From NCBI GenBank assembly GCA_918026815.1, contig CAKJVC010000153.1, positions 186,001 through 250,000 of the forward strand: a DNA stretch of 64,000 nt, given 5' to 3'. Within the stretch, counting starts at the first letter, position 1; every line of letters begins with the position of its first letter. Positions 24,001 through 35,143 of the stretch are shown one piece after another. The DNA is from Chalara sp. BL73 (Eukaryota; Ascomycota; Leotiomycetes; Helotiales). Under the pieces are notes generated by a model that was not told the DNA's origin, did not search any database, and saw only the letters and a list, made by a program, of their open reading frames with translations. The position numbers were made by a program, and so were the translations under genes.

Positions 24001-24731
24001 TGTCTCCATCACAGTACTAGTCCTAAATACAATCGGCCATTCTAGATTTGGGATCGCCAAGAGGCAGAGCTTCATTCGACTTCATGCTGAGCTAGGTAAA
24101 AATAGCAGTCCTTTGCCTCTGAACTACAAATTTTTTCAACTTGATTGGTGTATATGCTGGGATCTGAAGACAGTTGGGGAATTACCTCTGATCAGGCATT
24201 CGGGACAAGAAGGGTAGTGGTGGTATAACGTTCGATACTGAGTGCTAATGGTACGAACGCGTGAAGAGGCATCAGGTAAGTGAACGTCGCTTTCCGTAGG
24301 ATCAGCAGAGGCTGAAGGGATTGTATCTGCGATAAGTATTATACCTGGAATAAAAAGTAATTCTTTGCTATTATTGTCTTTTTGATCACAATTAATAGAC
24401 GATTAATTCTGCTTTGACCACTGCTTCTTTTGGTTATTGTGTTTTGTTTAGTGGCAATTTCTAGACGTATATTGTGTCATAAATCAAGTGCTTTTATAAG
24501 CAACGTCTTAAAATGACACTTTAGTGCTATCCTTTCCTCGATCGTTAGTTTCCAAAGCGTTTTTGCCTTTTATTATACGTGCGAAATCTCTATCGAGCAG
24601 CATCTCAAAAGTGCGCAGCAAAGTATAGAATACACTGTGATGGTCTTGAGCACGTTCGTTGAGCTACTCGATTTAGTTATATTTACGCTGGATGGTTGTC
24701 TATCTACAACGGACTGCTTAAGTTTCTTCTA
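21097..24731. other. Long intergenic region, no confident gene
   Basis: 3.6 kb without a recognisable gene. Features seen: TA-rich microsatellite near 21640, a degenerate tandem repeat at 22328-22425, and many short unrelated open frames. No domain, splice-consistent model or transposon protein was found. Confidence 0.5.
22328..22425. repeat. Degenerate tandem repeat of about 21 bp, five copies
   Basis: Copies begin ccaggctggtcag, ctaggcttctcag, cccaggcttgttcg, ccaggcttgtcac and ctaggcttgatgg, spaced 20-22 bp. On the minus strand they read as Lys-Pro-Gly/Lys-Pro-Arg repeats inside an open frame (22266-22538), but the varying spacing and lack of context argue against a gene. Confidence 0.5.
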
Positions 24732-26523
24732 CTAGAAGGTCTCCTTCTTGAATCTGAACTTGATATCTTTTGTTGTCATTTCGGCACACGCTGACCGGAT
24801 ATCATGCGCCATGGGTTTCGGCCCACAGAAACTTACCCCGATCTGATTTCGACCACGCAGACGTCCACTCAAACTACCCTCTTCCTGTGCAATTTCGAGA
24901 CTCTCACGGATCTGCTGGAATATCTTATTGAAATTTGGGCGTCCAGTGTGAATATTATTTTGGCGTCTTGCCCTCGTCGCTGTGTTGGCTCGTTTCAAGA
25001 GATCTTGCAGTAATACTGGGTTTTTGGATTTCGAGCTGCCCATGTCATATCCAGACCCAGATGACGATGCTACATCTCTTCGGGTAATGTATGTATGGCA
25101 AGATAGCCGAATTGATTTATCCGAATCTTCAAGGGCAAGTGATTGTTCATTCAGTGACGTTATAAGGTTTTGGAACCATTCGAACATCGTCAGGTCTTTG
25201 CATGTCCAAATGAACTCGACGCGTTTCAGTCGGTGGCCCTCTTTGGCAAATCTTGGATCGCGGAGATGCCAAAGAGATTTCAGTACTGATGCCCATGGTG
25301 TCACACCGATTCCTGCACCAATGAGTACTGCCACTTCGTTGCCAAATATGTCCTCTGCTGGTGAGCCATATGGACCCTCTACAAGAATCTCAGGCGTTTC
25401 TTGTGCTTGAAGTCTAGCATGGATGATAGATGTGGTCCGTAAGCTAGGATCAAAATCTGCCATGTCATAAGCTGGGTTGATTCGATTGTCGAAAACATCT
25501 CGTAACGCTTTGGTAAAATCACCCACTTGACGGATATGCACCGAGACGTAAGTGTCGTAGGGGCAAGATGATATGGAAAAAGGATGCCATTGGGTTTTAG
25601 ACACCCATGGGCATTTAATGAAGATCCACTGGCCGGCCTTGTAGTTCATAGTAGCTCTATCAAATTGAATCTCTAGAACATTTGACGGATGCTGTAAAAC
25701 CTTTGACACATTGACCCTCCGCTGGCAGTAACAATGAGCATATACTCGTTCCAAGATATAAAGCACAGAGAACCAGGACTCCCATCGCCAGCTTTGGTAG
25801 CCGACACAATGTGCCCAGAAACTTTTAGGCTCAGTTATATCATACGGCTCAATTGTATCGCGTACAAAGCACCCTGAGCTGTGCGTCCACGCAGCAATCA
25901 AAAACACTAGAAATAGACGATGGCCCCATTGGAATGCCTCGAATGACTGTTTGCGGATTTTCTCGTGGGCAAATGTATAGATGATAACCATACAGAAGAT
26001 CATCACGTGCCCAGTGATACCCGCTGCCTGCGTGTAGTGAATCTGCATTGCCTTCTCGGGCCGTAATTGGTCTCTCTCGATCAAAAAGAAGCTGGGGGAC
26101 GTTACTGTCAGAAGCGGTTAAAGTCGTGAGTTGGTTCATACTTTACATAATGAGAAGCAGTATGCACAACGGTATAGAACAATAGAGTGTAAGCTACCTG
26201 TCGATGGAACCATACAGCCTCCTCTAGGGGCGTCCACTTGATAAGTAGTCGAAGCTGTGTTGTTGTTATTCGACACATTGGTAGCAATAGAAACAAAAGA
26301 TCCAGTGATAAGGGCAATGCAGCGGCTCGAGATATAAGTACTGAGTATTTCAGTTTACTCAATCCTGGGAGTGATGCTCCGGAATTTACTATGGTGGACC
26401 TGTAACAATTAGCCCTGTAGACCATAGCATACTCAAAAGAGATGTCTTGACCATCCATATAAAAAGAGAAAAATATGAAATGCGTGGAATATCGTTATAA
26501 AAACAAAGCTTTTCCACGTCCAT
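24732..26523 (-). CDS. Fungal NADPH oxidase (gp91phox/NoxA-NoxB type)
   Basis: Three exons (26433-26523, 26142-26388, 24732-26091) give 565 residues; the 44- and 50-bp introns keep frame. Six-helix ferric-reductase part: His92 and His106 (WFHRQVAY...FYTVVH) and His170 and His183 (WGHRLF...AAWTH) have the spacing of the two haem pairs. FAD site: QWHPFSISSCP; NADPH sites: GAGIGVTPW and FCGPKP, ending in Phe as Nox enzymes do. It would pass electrons from cytosolic NADPH across a membrane to oxygen, making superoxide for development or infection structures. LLPMCR slightly favours the NoxB branch, but several usually constant positions differ. There are no EF hands in front, so it is not NoxC. 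The first exon is the least certain part. Confidence 0.85.
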
Positions 26524-27201
26524 GATGAAAAAATGTGGTATTTTTGTGACTTGGAAACTTCTGTTTTGGCTGAGCCTTCAATCTGCTCTGACATTGTGTT
26601 TTGTGGATGGCTCAGAAGGAATTAATATGTTTAGACAATATAGATATTCTATTTGTCATAGAGGGCTTGATAAGTGAGAAAGAGATGGAGCGGATCCTGG
26701 AAGAACAGAAATATATATAAAGTTGCTGCTAGGAAGTTCGTAGTTGCAGGTTAGAAGGAACACAAGCATGAAAATATATCGAAGCCAATATCTTGTAGCG
26801 ATGTAGCTAAGTATCAATAATTTTGCAATCAAACATTCTCTGCAATTCGCTGCTGAATTAATTTATTTACGAGCCTGGAATAGTCGTGCAAAGGATTGGG
26901 CTGTGTTGGGATTCTAAGATTTTTGGGATTGACCTGTTGTGGCGCGGGGTCGTTGCAATTTGTGCCGCGTCCTCCAACACCAGTGTACAGCCCCATTGAG
27001 TTGGTTACTGTCGAAACAGTGTAATATATTAAACTTGTATGGTAGAGACACAAGCTTTTCAATACTTATATCTTATGCACTTTTGATTATTAAGCTTGAA
27101 TCTTTCCGAAATGTTGAAACATTATCCAGTTGTTGTCTACTTACATGAATACGATTAGCCTCGCTGGTCTCTCAACCCCGCCTTCTTTTTTCACAATTCG
27201 A
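26524..27201. other. Intergenic between divergent oxidase and membrane-protein genes
   Basis: Divergent promoter interval of 0.7 kb. No coding signal seen. Confidence 0.6.
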
Positions 27202-27938
27202 ATGGGAAAACTAGTAAAGAGCCACTGGGCTCGCCTTGTGGTTCTCTTTGCGGCAGCGGTTCAGGTGGGTGGTTCCATTGAAGGTATTTTCTGGCCCAAG
27301 GTCACCTGGGACTTTTTCACAAATTCGCTTACCTGCCTCGTGAAGCCTGTTCCGGTGCTGCAAATTGTGAATTTGGTTTTGGGAATTCTTGTCCTCGCTT
27401 GGGAATGGCCGCTCCCTTTTATTGCTGGAAGCATGATGCATCGGAGTATTCATGCTAGACTTATAATGTACAGCATTTGCGCCTCCATTTCAATCTCGCT
27501 GTACCAGTCACACAATTCAATCTTGTATTATGGCTTAGCAATATGTGGTTACGCGTCAGCATTGTCTGACAATGAAGTAAGTACTTCTGTATACAAGAAT
27601 TAAAGGTATCTAATAAACCGTGATAGACTATTCACTCGGACCCTTGGGCAGTTAGCACGATCGATGAACAATCTGACATTAAACGTATCATGGATTCCGA
27701 ACAAGGACTTCTGCAAGAATCGGCTCCCACACCCCAACACCTTCCAATATATGAGTCTGAGCGCCGCTCCGGTTTGGTGATAGAGACAAAATATCAGTCT
27801 GGGGCCACGAAGGCGTTAATCAAATTTCAGTCCCCTACTGTACAGGAAGTCCGTGGTCTCTTTGAAGCACGGAAGAAGGATCTTTCGCAACCATACAAAC
27901 GAACGAGAGCAAGGACATGGCACGCAGAAGCCGGGTGA
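27202..27938 (+). CDS. Small four-TM fungal membrane protein with C-terminal extension
   Basis: Two exons (27202-27576 and 27627-27938, intron 50 bp GTAAGT...GATAG) give 228 residues. The start MGKLVKSHWARLVVLFAAAVQVGGSIEGIFWPK, followed by KPVPVLQIVNLVLGILVLAWEWPLP and an HRSIHARL motif, matches a common ascomycete family of about 140 residues with four membrane helices (DUF7727, as I remember it) and no known function. Helices lie at about residues 10-30, 50-70, 85-105 and 108-125. Here an 80-residue hydrophilic tail without similarity I recognise follows the core, so either the protein is extended or the second exon is wrongly joined. It is divergent from the NADPH oxidase. Confidence 0.7.
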
Positions 27939-29962
27939 TTGTTTTTCTGACCCAACTATGATCATACATATAGATGGGGTTATATCCCGAATAACGTTAT
28001 CGAAAGCAATATTTAGCATGAGTAAGGTTAAAAAAAGGTTAGATTATTCGATCGTGTCCCTGCTGCCGCAGAAGTTCTGATTGAGACTAGCTGCAACAAC
28101 AATGCTGTCTAAGCCCAGCGAAATAAGCCTGCGAGAATACTTCGTCAATTTTAGAAAAATTTTAGGGCTTGTTGGTAAAGTTGAAATAGGGATTGAACTG
28201 ATAGCGAATAAGCTAAAGTGTGATTTACCATGATTAGCCGTCATGAAGCGTATGATTTATTAACTGCAGCTTAGTTTTTGCGAAATTATCCACGCAGATA
28301 CATGATAGGCTGGTACTGGAATCTCTGAGGAGCATGTGGCTCTTGTTAGAGACCCAGGTATCACTATAAGGCAACCGGTACCTGAATCAGCTCAAGAAAT
28401 CGATGGACTGGAGGCACAGTATGCAGGTGGCTGTTTTGAGATGTTGCTTGTTGAAGTAACTATTCAGCTTGCCATAGGGCAATGGTGACGAAAGCTGTTA
28501 CAAGGCAAATATAATCACAATAAAAAATGTTATTCAAAGAGAAGGCTGCCTATAACTCCGCTGCTAAGAGATGGTGATAGCGGCCAAAATAGCTTTCAGA
28601 TATGACTCATAGGAATTGCCATATATAGAGTTCTCCGACATTATACCATTACTTATCTTACCAACCTTTTTGGCTAGACAAGCAATCATGTTCTTATAAC
28701 ATGGACGATACATATCTATGGCAAGAAGCGTCGATTCCTTATTGGTAAATTAAATCGAGAATCCGAATAAATTCTATACTCGTCATTTGTGACTATGAAG
28801 GCTATTAGAGAATGATTACGGTTGCACTAAGTTTACTAATCGTAGGGGTCAGCTTCCGGCGTAGTCGATATTAGTAAGTAGAGTTTCTTTGCTTACAACC
28901 TTGGGGATTTGCAAGGATTGCAAGATGCGGAATTTGGAGTCAAGAGACAGACATTTCTTAGATTGCCCTATAGAGAGGTACTAATCCCTGGGTGAACTAC
29001 GTTTACGTGGTATCCGGTTTGGTTGCTACATTGTTGTACTTCTTGTTAAGACCCTGAGACATGCCATAGTTAATTAGACTGCCTTCTTGTGCAGAAGTCA
29101 TCTTCACTGAGGGGCACTTAGTCAATAAATCCCTAAACTCAGACAAACCTTCAAAATCAATCAAAGAAGAAAAATAATAAGCCGAAGTGTCTTTATTCAT
29201 ACAATATCGCAGTTTGACATGTTTCACATGGCAAACACCAAGCTTTTTAGAGAAGTCTGTTGCTATAAAGAATCTCATAAGACGAGCTAATTATAATCAG
29301 TTAAAAGCCGTACCGGTATTGTTATGTTTGTTTTTACTTGTGAAGATCTCGTCGAGGTTTTGTCTTTTGTGCAGGCTCCTGAGCAGTGATGTCTTTTTTT
29401 CAAAACAGCGGTAAGCGTATAAAAAAGTCTTATATCAACTGCGGTGCGAATTGCAGACTCGCAATAGATTTATAACGTTATACTTGCTACTAAATGCGGT
29501 TATTTTAATAACCCCCAAAAAATCGCAACTCGCGCCAAGACCAATCATAAAAAAAGTATCAAAAAGTGACTCAAAAGCCGCTTGCAGTTTTTTCGGCGCA
29601 GGTAAATGCTGCTGATGGTCTACGCTAAATACATGCTTACTAAAGTAAAGCTGGTGATAATGGTATTGATAGAGTCGATTAGCTTGGAAATAAACATTCT
29701 GACTATGGGTCTGGAGTATCATTGTGAGTTAGGAAGTGAAAGTGTGGTTCTTTCTTATACATCACGAAAACTGTATGAAGCTGATATAAGTTCACAAATC
29801 AGAATTGGACACAAAGTGCTCATCCCGGTTGGTGCGCCAAAAGAGGACTTTATACCAAACCACGATGATATGAGATCAATCGCTAGTGGTTCTAGTTCCC
29901 ACCGCCAACCTGTGTCGCCGAATCTGTCAAGGCAGCAGCAGCAGCACCACCATGCTACAGAT
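27939..29962. other. Gene-poor intergenic
   Basis: About 2 kb of AT-rich sequence with only short frames in all six readings. Nothing recognised apart from the LINE fragment that follows. Confidence 0.5.
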
Positions 29963-30127
29963 CCAGGAACGATAAATACTTACACCGATGGAAGCAGTAT
30001 CAAAGGCCCTGTCGGCGCAGCCGCAATAGCACCTGCCTTCAAGCTCACAGGCATCAGCACCAAAATGGTGGAGGCCATGGGCACATCCACCACTCCACAA
30101 AAGATGCAGGCAAGACTGACGGGGTGA
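29963..30127 (+). mobile_element. LINE (Tad1-like) RNase H fragment
   Basis: The frame reads INTYTDGSSIKGPVGAAAIAP, then LTGISTKMVEAMGTSTT, which matches the start of RNase H domains at the end of fungal non-LTR retrotransposon polyproteins (YTDGS-x3-G-x2-GAAA...GTSTT). The AELKG block that should follow is lost and a stop comes at 30127. Only this scrap is recognisable; the upstream part of the frame is unrelated to reverse transcriptase. Confidence 0.6.
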
Positions 30128-31728
30128 TATGCCCTCGCATCCCCAGGTTGAGACATGCGCCAGTCCCTATCGTGCAACCTCTGTCTGACCACCCTGCACA
30201 TATTAAAGCGCAGTCGTATCCAGCTAGCCCTCTTTATTACCATGCGATCTCCAGACGAGTGCGGTGAGGGATATACATCAGATGGAGGATTAGCTCGAAT
30301 GTATATTCGAATTCCATCAAATCGAGAGCTCGCCTGCTTCATTTTGCTTACTGATGAGCTTATCTCTTTCGAGAACACCGTCGTCCACACAAGGGGGAAT
30401 GCATACATAGCAGAGCTAGGTCAGACGGTATCACCGACTGATTCGAGACATGACTATTTTGGGAATGGAAGATAGATTAACATACAAGGTAGCCTGGTGT
30501 CACATGATCAATAATGTCAGCTGCAAAGCTAGAACGGACTATATATAAGAGGCAATTAGAGGAACTGTTGGCCATGCATGAAGATCCCTATTCTCGAGAT
30601 ATTGACAGGCGCCTCGAAGAATGGCTGAAGCAGGTGGCTTTCCCGTAAAATGATGTAGTGCAAGCTGGTCACCCGGATACAGTCTTATAGAAACAGCCAC
30701 TGTAGATTGCCAAACTCACAGCTCTGAAGGGGATGCCGCTGGCAGTGACCTATTAAGGTTTGATAGAGCCGGATGGGAGCCTCTTTGGGAAAAGGCCATT
30801 GCCATTCCCTACTTTGAACGTCTAGCAGGCCTACGATCTAGTTTCGTAGGGATACGGCTGAGCCAGTTCCTGCCTCCGAGAGAATCTTCTTTGCGTGATT
30901 CTTAAGGTAATGTTGAAACGCATCCGGTGAAATGGGGGAGGTTTAAATAAGTGAGTGCGCATGGTGTGTATTCGTAATCTCTGTTGAAAATTTTAGATTT
31001 GTGGGGATAGTGGGTGCGGATGTCGACTTGGTGGGAATCCTTAACGGAGAACCTCCAAATAAGTGAGGTGTTTCTACATTTAATATTTGCACAAATTTGA
31101 TATCAAGTGGCTGAAATAATAGAGACCTAGTCCTCATGATTCTGGAATTCTTTCCGTCAAGAATGTAGTACTCATTATATATGTTTGAATAAATTGCTCG
31201 AGGTGGATTGTGGGAGCTTGTGCGAACAATAGATATACACTTGGTCTTGATCTTATTGTGGCCGTGCAGACTCTCCGCCAAGGCTCGCGTCTTATATTCG
31301 CAACCTTGACCCGAATACTGGTCTCCGTGCAGATATCTGTGCTGCCTTGGATCCTAAGTTAGCTCTTTGGATACGGCACTGGAGCTGCCTACTCGGACAG
31401 TGCCCAATGTAAAAGTGCTCCCAACTACGGTCGCGAACCATCTCCGATAAAGTCGACTAACAAATCTTGGGGGAGCTCATTGGGGGTTTACTAGAATGTT
31501 GCATTTCCACATCATGTAAAATTCTAGGCTATATACACATCAGGGCTTTTGAATTGACAAACATCCCGAAACACCACCGGCGCCACGCTATAAACGCTAT
31601 GCTGCAGAGCCTTTTCGTGTATGTACAACTCCTAGTAGCCTAACCTATATAACCACGCATGATTAGAATCTAGAAATTAAGTGGCATCAAAAAGCATCTC
31701 CCACATTTCACATCACCCATCTAACACT
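30128..31728. other. Intergenic with possible gene remnants
   Basis: No intact gene. Two plus-strand segments read like decayed protein: near 30540-30645 (RQLEELLAMHEDPYSRDIDR) and near 30760-30900 (FDRAGWEPLWEKAIAIPYF). They are in different frames with stops between. I cannot name the source. Confidence 0.4.
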
Positions 31729-32799
31729 CTACCTACTTGGCAGTTCAGCCAAGTACGACCGTTGGTCCTTGTCCAGCAATTCTGCTACACTCATTTGGGC
31801 ATGGAGCTCTTTTGGAGATGTCGGTGTGAGCTGCTGCATCTGCAAATCTGGATAATGAGAATATGGCGCAACAGCTGCCCTATTGGAGGACATGCTTCGT
31901 CTATATCGACCAAAGGTATATACCAAGGCTAACGCTGCGATACTCGCAATTCCACATGCAATCCCAATCCCGATCTTGGCACCAGTGCTGAGACCCGCCG
32001 ATGAAGTTGCCTTCGAGGTGGAATCCGCTGTGCTGTCTGCGGAACTTGATGAAGAACTTGTCCGAGTGGACGTAACTACGGAGGGAGCTAAAGTAGTTGT
32101 GAGGAGAGTAGAGGTAGAAGAGGCCGAGGCGGCTGAGGAGCTAGAGCTGGATGATGAACTAGAGCTAGACGATGAGATAGAGCTAGAGCTAGAGCTAGAG
32201 CTAGAGCTAGAGCTAGAGCTAGAGCTAGAGATAGTGCTAGTGCTAGTGCTAGTGCTAGTTTTGGAGCTGGAGCTTGATCCAGACACTATGAGGAATCCGG
32301 TAGAATAGAGCTGAGGGACTCTGCTTAAACTGGAGTTGTATGTGTCTCCAGGGGGCATGAATCGTAGGACGAACCGTGGCGTTGAGGCTAATATTTGTGT
32401 CGATGTGTCGATGAGCCAGTTATATGAACCGGCTTGTGAGACATCGGCATTGCCTAATTATCGCACGTTAGTTAAAAGTCCAAAAAGGACAAACAATCAC
32501 AGTAACGTGGGACGTGAGCAAGACCTACTCGTGAGCAATTGAGTATACGGGATCTGGTCATAGCTAAACGTCGTTATCCATAAATCAACGACGTTGATCC
32601 CCTGAAGGAATGCGTCTATCGTGCCCGCAGGCCAGCCCTCCCAGGCGATGGGGAGTGTGCTTCCCTCATAAAATACGTCGTTGAAATCCGCGAAGTTTGG
32701 GTTCGGGAGGGTCCAGCCGGCTTGGATAGGGTTCGCAGTTGCTCGCTGGAATAGCAAGCCTGGGAGACGAAGCAAATGATAATACCGATAAAGGAGCAT
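31729..32799 (-). CDS. Ser-rich, single-pass cell-surface protein with signal peptide
   Basis: Two exons (32529-32799 and 31729-32453, intron 75 bp GTAGGT...CTAAC...TTAG) give 331 residues. A signal peptide (MLLYRYYHLLRLPGLLF) is followed by an extracellular domain of about 120 residues with WEGWPAGTIDAFLQG and LRFMPPGDTYN, resembling fungal KRE9/KNH-like surface domains. A poly-Ser/Thr stalk (about residues 150-235, a (TCTAGC)n run) comes next, then one membrane helix (IGIGIACGIASIAALALVYTF) and a cytoplasmic tail of about 55 residues. This layout is that of wall-anchored sensors or wall-linked proteins; the stalk is likely O-mannosylated. The job is not known. Confidence 0.75.
32172..32262. 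repeat. GAGCTA/GTGCTA hexanucleotide microsatellite
   Basis: About eight GAGCTA units followed by GTGCTA units inside the Ser/Thr stalk of the surface-protein gene. In the coding (minus) direction each unit gives two Ser codons (TCT AGC), or Ser-Thr, so the length can change in steps of two residues without a frameshift. Confidence 0.85.
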
Positions 32800-33536
32800 C
32801 TCTCCCCCCCAACACTTGCATGAGGATTAATATTTATGATGTGAAAAGGCGATCAAAAAGGAAGGGGGGGAGGTGCAAATAGTTTTTATTACCGGATTTC
32901 TGAGTTGGGCATGACAATTACTGTACAGTTCCAACAGCGCTAGTATCTTAACCCACCGACACAACTAACTACTGTAGTCGCGCGCGGTACGCTCTTGCCC
33001 TAAATCAAACCAGAGAGGAGAGACAATAGCCGCTCGGAGAAGTGGTGACGTCCATTGTGGCGCCAACTGTAACGGGCGAGGAGCTACTTTCCCCCTGAGC
33101 TACAGTACTTCGAGTAATCTGGATCGCGTGACTGGGAAATACGCACTCAATCACCAACAATACCAACAACACCAACACCAATAAATAGGGCATCCTGTAA
33201 CAGATAGGGTACGAAGTACTACGATACAGTACTGTTTGGTATGGTAGCACATCGGGACCAACCGCTACTACAGTACTAGCCTCGGGCTTGAGCTGAAAGT
33301 ATAATACATTCTCCGCCCTGGTTGGTGCGGGTTTATTACCCCACGTGGTCTTAGCGCGAGGGATCCATGCCATCGCTGCGGCTCGCGTCTTTCAGCTTGT
33401 TTGCTGTGAATCTACCGCGACGGCGGCTGCGCATGTGAAACAGAAATAATATTCTCTGTAACTCCCCCTATCTCTATCGCGTTTCCTTTCTCCTTTCTTT
33501 CTTCTCTTAAGATAGCTGTCGTCCCGGCCGCGCATC
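32800..33536. other. Divergent promoter interval
   Basis: Between the surface-protein gene and the acyltransferase gene. A 122-codon minus frame at 33005-33373 has a Leu/Val-rich run but no family resemblance; I regard it as chance. Confidence 0.5.
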
Positions 33537-35143
33537 ATGTTATTCGGAGCTCCCACCAGAGCCCGAGCAATTTTGTCGCCCATATTAGCTGCCCTAAAGC
33601 CGAGTTTCTTGAGACGCTCCTCTCACACGGCAGAGCCACGAAGACTACATCGCACCTCATATCTCGATGGTTTGAGAGGTGTGGCAGCGCTATTCGTCGT
33701 GTTTGCTCACTACGAAGCGACATACTTTCCGTCTCTCAATCCGGCCTGGCATGCTGGCCTTTCTGGTGATGCCAGTGCCGGCGGCGCGGAGGGTGTAGAG
33801 CACCATAGCAATAGCAATTTTTTGCAGCTGCCCATCGTCCGGGCCATGTACGCAGGCCCATTCATGGTCGCCATATTTTTTGTCATCTCGGGCCATGTCC
33901 TAAGCCAGAAAGCGCTAGGTAAGTCTACAGATGGTCTCATTACAGAGTGCTGGCACGAGCCTGACGGTATCACCTTGTTGAACAGGCCTTGCGAAACGAC
34001 GACTGTACTCAGACCTCCTCAAATCTCTCGCATCGTCAGTGTTTCGCCGCTGGTTCCGCTTGATGCTCCCGGCTCTTGCATCCTCATTCCTCTTCTTCCT
34101 CTTCGTACAATGCGGCTGGGTCACTAAGCTCTCTCCCAACTGGGACGCGGACCATGCGCCAGTGTCTGAACCACTATACGATCCAAAAGATGAGACGCTC
34201 TCCTCCTGGGCCGCCGACGTTCTCTCCTTAACCAATCCGTTCCGCTTCGGCGAAGTCAGTTTCCCGAAATATAACTATCCGCTCTGGACAATGCCGGTGG
34301 AATATATGGGTTCGATGATCATCTTTGTTGTAGTCACGGGCACCTCTCTAGTACGACCTGTATTGCGACTGGCTGTTTTGGCTGCACTGGTAGTATACTG
34401 CATGTGGATGGCTCGATGGGAGTGGTGTCTCTTCATCAGTGGCGTTTTGCTAGCTGACGTGTACGATAAAAGCTCTCCAGACTATGCTCCTATTCCCATG
34501 CTACCACTTACCTCCTGCATCGATGGAGAAGTGGAGGAGAATACCCGGCACACAAGTAAATCATGCATGAAGACACTTCCCAAACCCTCTTCTTATATAG
34601 TCGAGTCTTTCCTCTTCCTCCTAGCGCTATACCTAGGGAGTGCTCCGACCGGAATCCCCGCCGAACTAGATGTCGCGCCTGGCTATAGCTGGCTCTCTCC
34701 ATGGATTCCGAGAAGCTGGGCCTTATATATGAGCTATTTCTACCCTGATGTCGGTGCCATTCTGCTCGTGTCCGTCTTGGCACATTCCGACTTCCTCCAG
34801 AGGATCTTCACCACGAGAATAGCGCAGTATCTGGGCGACATCAGCTTGTCGCTTTATATGCTGCATGTAATTGTATTGCATACCCTCGGAAATTGGCTGA
34901 TCGTACAATGCTGGGTTACGATGCAGCCCTTGGGGAGTTGGGGCTTTACGATCGGAATCTCAAGTAAGTTCATCCACTATGATCCCGAGCCTAAACTAAC
35001 TCCCTGCAGTAGCCTTATCATGTTGTGCCATCGTGACGTTCTGGCTCTCGGATGTATTTTGGCGGCTGGTAGATACACGATGTGTTCAGTTGACGAGGTG
35101 GATGACTACCATGGCCTTTGTAAAGGACGAGCAACCACTGTAA
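33537..35143 (+). CDS. Acyltransferase-3 family membrane protein
   Basis: Three exons (33537-33918, 33986-34963, 35010-35143) give 497 residues; introns are 67 and 46 bp. The core begins YLDGLRGVAALFVVFAHYE, with the active-site-type His of acyltransferase-3 proteins (PF01757) in helix 1, followed by FMVAIFFVISGHVLS, FRRWFRLMLPALAS, YPLWTMPVEYMGSM and IAQYLGDISLSLYMLHVIVLH. About ten hydrophobic helices are visible. Such proteins move acyl groups from a donor such as acetyl-CoA to sugars or small molecules across or at a membrane; fungal members occur near secondary-metabolite and wall genes. The first about 45 residues are Arg/Pro-rich and probably cytosolic. The substrate cannot be told. 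Confidence 0.85.

Noticed and set aside
31883..32308. Plus-strand Glu-Leu repeat frame
   Set aside because: Antisense of the Ser-rich stalk in the minus-strand surface-protein gene.
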